Shown here: positions 1 through 6,552 of the stretch, in pieces
How the letters are laid out: each line of letters opens with the position of its first letter
Position numbering within the stretch: position 1 is the first letter of the stretch
Origin: Deltaproteobacteria bacterium
GTDB lineage: Bacteria; Desulfobacterota; Dissulfuribacteria; Dissulfuribacterales; UBA3076
DNA: 13,804 nucleotides
NCBI GenBank assembly: GCA_030605675.1
Contig: JAUWHV010000130.1
Coordinates: forward strand, 1 to 13,804
Direction: 5' to 3'
Notes under the pieces: model-generated
The model's input: the letters and a program-made list of their open reading frames with translations, nothing else
What the model was told of the DNA's origin: nothing
Databases searched by the model: none
Program-made: the position numbers and the translations under genes

Positions 1-316
1 GATACAAATATACTGATTTATGCCCATGACCTGGATGCAGGTCCGCGGCACGATATTGCCGCTTCTGCGCAAACCGCTCTCTCAGGCGCGTGCCAGGGGA
101 ATTATTGAGAACTATTTGTCATGGCATATCGAGGTAAACGAACCCGATACCGTGCTCCTGGCATCGGAGATCGAAGAAAGGCATCTTTTATCTTTCTGGA
201 ATGCATTGATCATAGCAGCGGCCTGTCGAGCAAAAGTATACAAAATTCTCACCGAAGATTTGAACCATGGCCAGGAGATCGAAGGCATCCTTATCGAAAA
301 CCCTTTCGTCATTTGA
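1..316 (+). pseudogene. Broken PIN-domain (VapC-type) toxin gene, 5' end outside window
   Basis: Frame 1 from base 1 reads DTNILIYAHDLDAGPRHDIA, the classic start of a PIN-domain ribonuclease with its first catalytic Asp. That frame stops at 106-108. Frame 2 then carries the middle and end of the same fold: RKPLSQARARGIIENYLSW, LLSFWNALIIAAA, LTEDLNHGQEIEG and a final NPFVI before the stop at 314-316. In intact relatives about 30-35 residues, including the second acidic residue, lie between the DIA and RKPLS segments. Those residues are missing here and the frame shifts at about bases 57-70. I read this as an internal deletion with a frameshift, so the toxin should be inactive. The start codon and any antitoxin lie upstream of the window. 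The ATG at base 20 opens the second frame but would give a PIN domain lacking its first strand and catalytic Asp. A sequencing error alone would not explain the missing residues. Confidence 0.75.
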
Positions 317-686
317 AAATTTCACCGGTGCCAAAAGAGAGAGTTCCAGAAATCAGATATCGGAGGAATTCCCATTTGCAAAAAACGCATAGTCCGCAGG
401 GCCTTTCCCTGGCTCATCGTAATTATTCAACTGACGCAGATTATGGAAGTCGGTCTTCCAGGACCAAGGGATTACTGTGTCAATTGAAGGAGAGGGGCTT
501 GGATTATATTCCGGCATCAGTGACATATTCTGTGACCATATTGAGGCGGCACTAGCTGTTATTCCTGGAAATTTTCATCACGAGTTTGGTAAAAACAACT
601 AAGTAAGAGTCAAATATCCTTGACAGCTATTGATTTCATGTTAATTTCTGGTCTCATTTCTTTTTTAGTTAATCTTGGAGGAAAAC
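317..686. other. Gene-poor stretch between PIN remnant and rplU
   Basis: This 370-base gap has no gene I can identify. Its right end holds a possible promoter (TTGACA at 620-625) and the rplU ribosome binding site GGAGG (677-681). Frame 3 is open from 435 to a TAA at 600-602 and reads like a protein tail (pieces include VSIEGEGLGLYSGISD and ALAVIPGNFHHEFGK), but it has no convincing start apart from a possible GTG at 477 and I do not recognise a family. It could be another decayed gene or chance. Confidence 0.4.
620..647 (+). promoter_or_regulatory. Possible sigma-70 promoter for rplU-rpmA
   Basis: A perfect -35 hexamer TTGACA lies at 620-625. With a 16-base spacer the -10 position is TAATTT (642-647), which matches the consensus at only three positions. 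Location about 40 bases ahead of the rplU start codon fits a short leader. The weak -10 keeps confidence low. Confidence 0.35.
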
Positions 687-998
687 ATGTACGCTGTTAT
701 TAAGACAGGCGGAAAACAATATAAGGTTTGTCCAGGGGAAGTGCTCAGGGTGGAAAAGCTCGACGCTGAAGCAGGTTCGGAGGTCGAGATACCTGAAGTG
801 CTGATGGTGGTGGACAATACCCAAACTAAAATCGGCAGGCCTGTAGTGGAAGCTGCCACAGTACGAGCTCAGATTTTGGAGCACGGCCGTGGTAAAAAAA
901 TAGTTGTTATGAAGAAAAAAAGGCGCAAGGGTTATAAGGTCAAGCGCGGGCACAGACAGCCGTTCACTACTCTTGAGATTAAAGAGATCAGTGTCTAG
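687..998 (+). CDS. rplU: 50S ribosomal protein L21
   Basis: L21 binds 23S rRNA in the large ribosomal subunit. The 103-residue product has the usual length of bacterial L21 and starts with the family's MYAVIKTGGKQYKV. It ends with the basic signature KKKRRKGYKVKRGHRQPFT at residues 76-94. I chose the ATG at 687 because GGAGG (677-681) sits at the right distance, whereas the upstream TTG at 675 overlaps this binding site and would add four residues not typical of the family. rpmA follows after 12 bases, the near-universal rplU-rpmA pair, so the two are surely co-transcribed. Confidence 0.97.
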   Translation: MYAVIKTGGKQYKVCPGEVLRVEKLDAEAGSEVEIPEVLMVVDNTQTKIGRPVVEAATVRAQILEHGRGKKIVVMKKKRRKGYKVKRGHRQPFTTLEIKEISV

Positions 999-1010
999 GG
1001 AGATTTAATT

Positions 1011-1277
1011 ATGGCACATAAAAAGGCCGGTGGCAGTTCACGCAATGGCCGGGACAGTAAAGGCCAGCGCAGAGGCGTAAAACGCTTTGGCGGCCAGATC
1101 GTAAGGGCCGGAAACATCCTGGTCCGTCAGGTGGGAACCAAGTTTCATCCAGGACAAAATGTGGGCATGGGTAGGGATTATACCTTGTTCGCCAAAGCAG
1201 ACGGGGTCGTGAAATTCGAGATAGTGCGAAATCGACAGCGAATCAGCGTCCACCCTATGCAGAGCACCGCCTCCTGA
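1011..1277 (+). CDS. rpmA: 50S ribosomal protein L27
   Basis: L27 sits near the peptidyl-transferase centre, with its N-terminus reaching towards the P-site tRNA. The 88-residue product starts MAHKKAGGSSRNGRDSKGQR, the form with no cleavable leader seen in Gram-negative bacteria (Firmicutes carry an extra N-terminal peptide that is removed). Further family marks are GQIVRAGNILVRQVGTKFHPG and GRDYTLFAKADGVVKFE. A GGGAG run (998-1002) lies ahead of the ATG. The gene lies 12 bases after rplU and is followed by a gap with a minus-strand PIN remnant before obg. Confidence 0.97.
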   Translation: MAHKKAGGSSRNGRDSKGQRRGVKRFGGQIVRAGNILVRQVGTKFHPGQNVGMGRDYTLFAKADGVVKFEIVRNRQRISVHPMQSTAS

Positions 1278-1338
1278 TCCCTCCTTCACAGATAAATCTG
1301 ACATCAACAACCTGATTTGGGGCGACGGAGTTCTGTCG

Positions 1339-1605
1339 TCAACGAATCCAGTGTATATTGACTGGAGTGGTCACTTTTTTGAACTCAGGATCGCCGGTTA
1401 CCAGGATTGCAGATTGATCGAGTGCACAGGCCAAAGCAAAACATTCAGCATATGAAATAGCATATTCGGCTTTAAGCTCGGCTGCCCTGAAGACTAAAGT
1501 ATCCGGGACCGGCAGGACCTTGAAGCCCAATTGGTAAACTCTGCCTAATATCTCCAGTTTTTTACTTTCACCAAACTGTCTTTTTGTAATATAAATGGTA
1601 GCCGT
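1339..1605 (-). pseudogene. Truncated PIN-domain (VapC-type) toxin remnant
   Basis: On the minus strand an open frame of 89 codons without its own beginning encodes the second half of a VapC-like PIN protein. Recognisable parts are KRQFGESKKLEILGRVYQL, FKVLPVPD, AAELKAEYAISYAECFALA and the near-terminal VTGDPEF. In relatives the ISYAD motif carries an Asp; here it is Glu (YAEC). A stop codon at 1606-1608 closes the frame upstream, and the expected first 40-50 residues with the first catalytic Asp are absent. The sequence just upstream is an inverted-repeat element (1599-1731) and then obg, so there is no room for the lost part. A TTG at 1528-1530 could start a 63-residue fragment, but that would not be a working nuclease. 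No antitoxin gene is visible nearby. Confidence 0.7.
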
Positions 1606-1731
1606 TCACGGCTTGAAACTTGAAATTGGAAATTAGAAATTTGGTAGAGATGAAACGAGTTTACGAGACAAAAGCATGAAAGCCAAATTTCCAATTTCTA
1701 TTTTCTGATTTCAACGTTCCGTGAACGCCTA
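1599..1731. repeat. Inverted-repeat element with 7-base words
   Basis: The ends TAGCCGTTCACGG (1599-1611) and CCGTGAACGCCTA (1719-1731) are inverted copies matching at 12 of 13 positions. The inner arms also mirror each other loosely: 1621-1644 is built from the words GAAATTG, GAAATTA and GAAATTT, while 1683-1712 is the same A/T-rich vocabulary on the other strand (CCAAATTTCC, AATTTCTATTTTC). About 38 bases of unrelated sequence lie in the middle. No protein is encoded. The left end coincides with the broken 5' edge of the PIN remnant, which suggests insertion or recombination there. It could also form a long imperfect hairpin in RNA ahead of obg. Confidence 0.7.
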
Positions 1732-1757
1732 TTATAGATATAGATGGACAACAATTT

Positions 1758-2753
1758 ATGGACTTTGTTGATCAGGCCAAAATATACGTTAAGGCTGGAG
1801 ATGGAGGGGCCGGGTGTGTAAGCTTTCGGCGGGAACGTTTTGTCCCCAGGGGAGGACCTGATGGCGGGGACGGAGGCCACGGGGGAGATGTCATCCTCAG
1901 GGTGAATACCGGGCTTAATACACTGCTTTCCTTTAGCAGAAAGCGTCAGTTCAGGGCAGAAAAAGGTCGGGCGGGAAAAGGAAAAAACCAGCACGGCAAG
2001 AGCGGTTCGGATATTGTAATAGAAGTACCCCCTGGTACTGTAGTAAAGGATTCTGAGAACGTTTTTGTGCTGGCAGATCTCACGGATCCGGTAACAAACT
2101 GGGTTGCTGCCAAGGGAGGGCTGGGCGGAAAAGGAAACGCCCGTTTTGTGTCCTCAACACGTCAGGCACCACGCAATGCTCAGCCCGGCCTGCCTGGGGA
2201 TGAGCGGTGGCTGCTTCTTGAACTGAAGCTTATTGGTGACGTAGGTCTCATAGGCCTTCCCAATTCAGGGAAGTCAACTCTGCTCGCCAGGATATCCGCG
2301 GCAAGGCCCAAAATAGCAGATTATCCCTTTACTACCCTTGTGCCGAATCTGGGTGTGGTGGAACTCTCTGATGACAGGACCATGGTAGTAGCTGACATAC
2401 CGGGTCTTATTGAGGGGGCCCACAAGGGCGTCGGCATGGGCCTTGATTTCTTAAGGCATATTGAGAGGACCAAGGTTCTGCTGTATGTTCTGGATGCCTC
2501 CCATGGGAAAGAGTCGGTCAGGCGTAGCTATCAGACCATCAGGGAGGAGATAGAAAAATACCATGCACCTCTTATTGAAAAGCCCCAGGCAATAGCCTTG
2601 AATAAGATCGATATTACAGATGAGGGCGATAGGGAGGAAGCCAAAGAGATACTGGCTGAAGAAGGCCACAAGATCTATACTATTTCAGCCCTTACCGGAT
2701 CCGGGGTATCTTTGCTTATGGAGGATTTGTATCAGATAGTGAAGGGGGATTGA
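1758..2753 (+). CDS. obg: Obg family GTPase (ObgE/CgtA)
   Basis: Obg is a GTPase that binds the large ribosomal subunit and links its assembly with growth and stress signalling. The 331-residue product has the glycine-rich Obg fold at residues 1-157 (MDFVDQAKIYVKAGDGGAG, then GGPDGGDGGHGGDV). The GTPase domain follows, with G1 GLPNSGKST (166-174), the FTT switch (191-193), G3 DIPG (213-216), G4 NKID (282-285) and G5 SAL (310-312). There is no long C-terminal tail, which is common in this family. The ATG at 1758 starts the conserved N-terminus, but the ribosome binding site is poor (only GGAC at 1745-1748). The place after rplU-rpmA is the usual one, here interrupted by a repeat element and a PIN remnant, so it may need its own promoter. 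Confidence 0.97.
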   Translation: MDFVDQAKIYVKAGDGGAGCVSFRRERFVPRGGPDGGDGGHGGDVILRVNTGLNTLLSFSRKRQFRAEKGRAGKGKNQHGKSGSDIVIEVPPGTVVKDSENVFVLADLTDPVTNWVAAKGGLGGKGNARFVSSTRQAPRNAQPGLPGDERWLLLELKLIGDVGLIGLPNSGKSTLLARISAARPKIADYPFTTLVPNLGVVELSDDRTMVVADIPGLIEGAHKGVGMGLDFLRHIERTKVLLYVLDASHGKESVRRSYQTIREEIEKYHAPLIEKPQAIALNKIDITDEGDREEAKEILAEEGHKIYTISALTGSGVSLLMEDLYQIVKGD

Positions 2754-2780
2754 TAATTGATAATTGATAATTGATAATTG
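2752..2780. repeat. 7-base tandem repeat TGATAAT
   Basis: Four direct copies of TGATAAT start in the stop codon of obg (TGA, 2751-2753 region) and run to about 2779, followed by a degenerate GGTGATTG copy. The array immediately abuts the obg coding end. It encodes nothing and is not a typical terminator, as it lacks a GC-rich stem. Confidence 0.75.
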
Positions 2781-2847
2781 GTGATTGAATAATTCACAAT
2801 TCCCTAATTATTAGTATTAAATTAGCCGCTTATGGCAGGACTTTTCC

Positions 2848-2925
2848 GACAGGATGAACAAGATCTACGTGATTTACATTTATCCTGTTGATCCTGTTGA
2901 TCCTGTTGATCCTGTTAATCCTGTC
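2848..2925. repeat. 9-base tandem repeat ATCCTGTTG with inverted partner
   Basis: ATCCTGTTG occurs three times in a row (2882-2908), followed by ATCCTGTTA (2909-2917) and a partial ATCCTGTC (2918-2925). The inverse word GACAGGAT lies at 2848-2855, with a second partial inverse copy (AACAAGAT) just after it, so the segment can fold back with a loop of about 20 bases. From memory, similar ACAGGAT-type words recur between genes in several bacterial phyla, but I cannot verify this here. It sits in the obg-proB gap, about 40 bases ahead of proB. Confidence 0.8.
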
Positions 2926-2965
2926 AAAAAAATGGAAATTTCTAAACCGGAGAACAATTTAATAA

Positions 2966-4108
2966 ATGGAAACCATGCCTCAAGTACAGGGCCGTAAGTT
3001 TTTACAATCTGTACGCAGGGTTGTAATTAAGGTGGGAAGTGCTGTTCTCACTGACGAAAAAGGCCTTGATGATCAAGTAATAGCCGGCCTTTGCGCCCAG
3101 GTTGCCTCTCTCCGCAAGGAAGATCGGGAGGTTACCATTGTCTCTTCCGGGGCCATAGCTGCCGGCATGGGAAAAATGCTTGGGCTTAAATTACCTACAA
3201 CCGTTCCTGAGAAACAGGCAATGGCTGCAGTCGGGCAGGGGCGTCTTATTCAGGCCTATGAGGATGCCTTTAAAAATCACGGTATTTACGTAGCACAGAT
3301 TTTGCTCACCAGGGAAGGACTGGTTTCAAGGTATCGTTATCTTAATGCAAAAAATACCTTAAGGACCTTGTTACAGTGGGGCATTATCCCGATTGTCAAT
3401 GAAAATGATACCGTGGCCACAGAGGAGCTTCAGTTCACTGACAATGACGCCCTGGCCGTGCTGATTGTGAATTTGGTGGAGGCAGAGGTCCTTATATGCC
3501 TGAGCGATGTGGATGGGCTTTATGACAGAGATCCAAGAGAGAATGCAAATGCACGGCGTATTCCAGAGGTCTCTAAGGTAGATAAATCAATAACTGATCT
3601 TGCCGGTGATTGCCTGGGAAGGGCCGGCCGGGGAGGTATGAAGTCTAAATTGGAGGCAGCCCAAATGGTGACTGCCTGCGGTGTCCCCATGGTGGTTGCT
3701 GAAGGAAGGACTGACCGGATATTGACGCGGCTCTTTGCAGGAGAAGACCTGGGCACGTTATTTTGCGCCAGTAAAAGAAGGATACACGGGCGAAAGCCCT
3801 GGATCGTATTTACACTTGCTCGAGAAGGCGTCCTTGAAATCGACGAGGGAGCAGTCAAGGCAATGGTGGATAATGGTAAGAGCCTTTTACCTGTCGGGAT
3901 TAGATCGGTTCAGGACGATTTTGAGGCCGGAGCATGTGTGGTGTGTTGTGACGGCTCGGGGAAAGAGATCGCTGTTGGGCTCAGCAACTACAATTCTCAG
4001 GACATTCGCAAGATTTGTGGTTGTCAGACAGGTGAGATATATGACATAATCGGTCATCAAGGAACGAGTGAGGTCATACACAGGGATAATATGGTGATTT
4101 TATTATGA
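2966..4108 (+). CDS. proB: Glutamate 5-kinase
   Basis: ProB phosphorylates the gamma-carboxyl group of glutamate with ATP, the first and feedback-controlled step of proline synthesis in the cytoplasm. The 380-residue product has an amino-acid kinase domain at about 17-265: VVIKVGSAVLTD (19-30), IVSSGAIAAGM (58-68), VNENDTV (144-150), FTDNDALAV (157-165) and the GGMKSKLEAA signature (223-232). A PUA domain fills about 280-375. The two-domain form matches E. coli ProB (367 residues). I kept the ATG at 2966; an in-frame ATG at 2975 is an alternative, and the only ribosome binding site, GGAGA (2949-2953), lies slightly far from the first. The stop overlaps the proA start in an ATGA, so the two should be translationally coupled. 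Confidence 0.96.
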   Translation: METMPQVQGRKFLQSVRRVVIKVGSAVLTDEKGLDDQVIAGLCAQVASLRKEDREVTIVSSGAIAAGMGKMLGLKLPTTVPEKQAMAAVGQGRLIQAYEDAFKNHGIYVAQILLTREGLVSRYRYLNAKNTLRTLLQWGIIPIVNENDTVATEELQFTDNDALAVLIVNLVEAEVLICLSDVDGLYDRDPRENANARRIPEVSKVDKSITDLAGDCLGRAGRGGMKSKLEAAQMVTACGVPMVVAEGRTDRILTRLFAGEDLGTLFCASKRRIHGRKPWIVFTLAREGVLEIDEGAVKAMVDNGKSLLPVGIRSVQDDFEAGACVVCCDGSGKEIAVGLSNYNSQDIRKICGCQTGEIYDIIGHQGTSEVIHRDNMVILL

Positions 4109-5364
4109 GCGAAATACAGACTTTAATAGCAAAAATGGCCATAGAGGCGAAAAAGGCCGCTCGGGAGGTGGCAAAGCTCTCGACTACTGTGAAGAACGAC
4201 GTTTTACTGAAGACTGCGGAACGAATAATAGATGCCCGGGAAAAGCTGCAGGAGGAGAACGAAAAAGACCTCATAAAGGCAAAAAATAAAGGTGTTACTT
4301 CTGCCTTCATAGATCGTTTGAGACTGTCGGATAAGGTTATTGATTCTATGGCTGAGGGACTTCGGGACGTGGTGGCCCTTCCAGATCCTGTGGGCGAGAT
4401 TCCAAAGATGTGGAAGAGACCCAACGGCCTCACAGTGGGCAGGGTTCGAATACCCCTGGGTGTAATCGGGATGATTTACGAGTCCAGGCCGAATGTCACC
4501 ATAGACGCAGCGGGTCTGTGTCTCAAGGCAGGAAACGCCATAATACTTAAAGGCGGATCAGACGCCCTTTATTCCAACCTGGCCCTGGCCTCTATACTAC
4601 AGGAGGTGCTGAAAGAGTTTTCAGTACCCGGAGAGGCGGTGCAGGTAGTCTCAACCACTGACAGGGCGGCAGTTACAGAGCTTCTGAAGAGGGAAGAGGA
4701 AATAGATGTCATAATCCCAAGGGGAGGTGAAGGCCTTATCCGTTTTGTGGCCGAGCATTCCCGCATCCCTGTGCTGAAGCACTACAAGGGCGTGTGTCAT
4801 GTATATGTTGACAAGTGGGCCGACCTGAATATGGCCAAAGAGGTCTGTTTTAATTCCAAGGTGCAGAGGCCCGGGGTCTGTAATGCCATGGAAGGTATGC
4901 TTGTACACAGAGATATTGCAGATGAGTTTTTGCCCTTAATGGCTGAGTCATTCAAGCATGCCGGTGTGGAACTCAGGGGGTGTGAGCGCACTTGCGGATT
5001 GGTACCTTTTGCCAAAGCAGCTACTGATGAGGACTGGGGAAAGGAGTTTTTGGACCTGGTTCTGGCTGTAAAGGTGGTTGCCGGCATGGATGAGGCCATG
5101 GACTATATTGCCCGTTACGGTTCGAATCACACTGATGCCATAGTTACAAGGGATTACGCAAGGGCGAGAAGGTTTTTGTCAGAGGTGGATGCATCTCTGG
5201 TTATCGTCAATGCATCAACCCGCTTTAATGACGGTGGAGAGTTAGGCCTTGGAGCAGAGATAGGAATCAGCACATCCAAGCTGCATGCCTATGGCCCTAT
5301 GGGGCTTGAGGAACTCACCACCACGAAATTCATTGCCTTTGGTGATGGCCAGATAAGGAGCTAG
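4105..5364 (+). CDS. proA: Glutamate-5-semialdehyde dehydrogenase (gamma-glutamyl phosphate reductase)
   Basis: ProA reduces the gamma-glutamyl phosphate made by ProB to glutamate semialdehyde using NADPH, the second step of proline synthesis. The product has 419 residues, the normal length. Visible marks are RIPLGVIGMIYESRPNVT (115-132), the cofactor-binding region around LKAGNAIILKGG (140-151), IIPRGGEGLI (203-212), and RPGVCNAMEG (255-264), whose Cys259 is the likely catalytic thiol. Near the end are STRFNDGGELGLGAEIGIST and GPMGLEELTTTK, both typical of the family. The ATG lies inside the proB stop (ATGA overlap). The unstable intermediate is thought to pass between ProB and ProA, which fits such tight coupling. 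Confidence 0.97.
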   Translation: MSEIQTLIAKMAIEAKKAAREVAKLSTTVKNDVLLKTAERIIDAREKLQEENEKDLIKAKNKGVTSAFIDRLRLSDKVIDSMAEGLRDVVALPDPVGEIPKMWKRPNGLTVGRVRIPLGVIGMIYESRPNVTIDAAGLCLKAGNAIILKGGSDALYSNLALASILQEVLKEFSVPGEAVQVVSTTDRAAVTELLKREEEIDVIIPRGGEGLIRFVAEHSRIPVLKHYKGVCHVYVDKWADLNMAKEVCFNSKVQRPGVCNAMEGMLVHRDIADEFLPLMAESFKHAGVELRGCERTCGLVPFAKAATDEDWGKEFLDLVLAVKVVAGMDEAMDYIARYGSNHTDAIVTRDYARARRFLSEVDASLVIVNASTRFNDGGELGLGAEIGISTSKLHAYGPMGLEELTTTKFIAFGDGQIRS

Positions 5365-5365
5365 T

Positions 5366-6394
5366 GTGCGCATAGGTCTGTTAGGAGGCACGCTGGACCC
5401 TGTCCACTTTGGCCATCTCAGGTCGGCTGAGGAGATCAGGGAGGCCCTGGAACTGGATGAAATCTGGTTTATGCCTGCTGCCCTGCCGCCACATAAGGAA
5501 TCATCAACCCTTACGTCTTTTGCCCACCGTCTTGCCATGGTGGAGCTGGCAGTAACTTCTACCGACCATTTCAAGGCTACAGCAATTGAAGATGAACGTC
5601 CCGGGCCGTCCTATTCCATTGATACGTTAAAGGAGTTTGGAGAAAGATATAAAGATGAGGCGGAGTTTTTCTTTATTCTTGGGAGTGATGCTTTTCTCGA
5701 TATTGAGACATGGAAGGACTGTGGCAGCCTCACGGACCTTGGTTCTCTGGTAATAATGAGACGGGGTCATGAAGACTCGTCAGGGTTGAAGCAGGTCATA
5801 TCCCGGGCCTTTCCAAATCATAGTATCCAGGAGGAAAAGGATATTTTTATTGCCCATGATAAATGTGCTATCTACCTTTATTCAGTAACTCACCTTGCCA
5901 TATCAGGGACTGATATACGGCGTAGGGCAAGAGCAGGTCTTTCTGTGCGTTTTCTCGTCCCTGAAGAAGTCAGGAAATATATGGAAAAAAATAGCTTGTA
6001 TGCTGAGTCGACAGGCGACCCTTCACCATCTTTAGAGAATAAAGAATCCAAAGTCGCATCTTTAGATGAACCAGCTCAACAAATAGTTTCTGAAATCCTG
6101 GAAAACCAGGGGGAACAGGTTGTAATACTGGACATGAGAGGTCTTTCTTCCCTTGCTGATTTTTTCATAATCTCCCATGGGCGATCCACCCGGCATGTCC
6201 AGGGCATTGCAAACAAGATGCGCAAGAACCTTCGCAAGAAGGGGATCAAGTGCAGGGGAGTTGAAGGGGAACAAGAGGGTAAGTGGATATTGATGGACTA
6301 TGGAGACGTTATTGTACATCTGTTTTACGAACCCATAAGGGACTTTTACGACCTTGAAGGACTGTGGAGCGAGGTTCCGAGAATAATCCCATGA
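5366..6394 (+). CDS. nadD: Fused nicotinate-nucleotide adenylyltransferase and ribosomal silencing factor (NadD-RsfS)
   Basis: One frame of 342 codons joins two proteins usually made separately. Residues 1-211 are NadD, which joins ATP and nicotinate mononucleotide for NAD synthesis: GGTLDPVHFGH (7-17), PPHK (41-44), GPSYSIDTL (80-88) and ISGTDIRRR (179-187). The nucleotide-binding motif has Leu where Phe is usual. Residues 235-338 are RsfS (YbeB/Iojap), which binds L14 and blocks subunit joining in starved cells: VVILDMRGLSSLADFFIIS (252-270), EGEQEGKW (300-307) and DYGDVIVHLF (311-320), then REFYDLE-like DFYDLEGLW. A polar linker at 212-234 has no Met, so a separate rsfS start is unlikely. 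The GTG start at 5366 follows AAGGAG (5355-5360) inside the end of proA, one base after its stop. Whether the chain is later cut is unknown. Confidence 0.93.
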   Translation: MRIGLLGGTLDPVHFGHLRSAEEIREALELDEIWFMPAALPPHKESSTLTSFAHRLAMVELAVTSTDHFKATAIEDERPGPSYSIDTLKEFGERYKDEAEFFFILGSDAFLDIETWKDCGSLTDLGSLVIMRRGHEDSSGLKQVISRAFPNHSIQEEKDIFIAHDKCAIYLYSVTHLAISGTDIRRRARAGLSVRFLVPEEVRKYMEKNSLYAESTGDPSPSLENKESKVASLDEPAQQIVSEILENQGEQVVILDMRGLSSLADFFIISHGRSTRHVQGIANKMRKNLRKKGIKCRGVEGEQEGKWILMDYGDVIVHLFYEPIRDFYDLEGLWSEVPRIIP

Positions 6395-6519
6395 TTCCGC
6401 TGAAATCAGCTCAAAGCTCAAAGCTCAAAGGTCAAAGGTCAAAGAGCTATCGCAATCAACCCCTTTCAGCTTTCAGCTCTTATGCAACGCAGCAGATGGG
6501 GCATTTTGAGCGGAATCAT
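6391..6519. repeat. Inverted-repeat element with 7-base words
   Basis: ATGATTCCGCT (6391-6401) and AGCGGAATCAT (6509-6519) are perfect 11-base inverted copies, and three of the next four inner bases also match. Inside lie five tandem 7-base words of the form (C/G)TCAAAG at 6410-6444, and, on the other side, CTTTCAGCTTTCAGCT (6460-6476), which is a looser inverse of the same vocabulary. The left arm contains the stop codon of the nadD-rsfS gene (6392-6394). There is no coding content. It is about the same size and layout as the element at 1599-1731, though with different words. Confidence 0.75.
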
Positions 6520-6552
6520 ATTTCAGGAGATTTTGCGGTATAATCATCCTAT

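Noticed and set aside
121..555. A 144-codon plus-strand open frame overlapping the PIN remnant
   Set aside because: It runs in a different frame from the recognisable PIN residues over half its length, has no ribosome binding site and a very basic, Ser/Arg-rich composition typical of a shadow frame.
1324..1340. Small stem GACGG/TCGTC after rpmA as a terminator
   Set aside because: Only five pairs including a G-T pair, and no U-run on either strand.
2752..2925. CRISPR array
   Set aside because: The repeats are directly adjacent 7- or 9-base words without spacers, and no cas gene is present.
6391..6519. Insertion sequence
   Set aside because: The inverted ends enclose only about 107 bases with no transposase and no target duplication that I can see; at most a small non-autonomous element.
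6539..6544. Perfect TATAAT just before the ABC ATPase gene
   Set aside because: No -35 box at the right distance (TCATAT at the 17-base position), and transcription from here would leave almost no leader. Possible, but not supportable.
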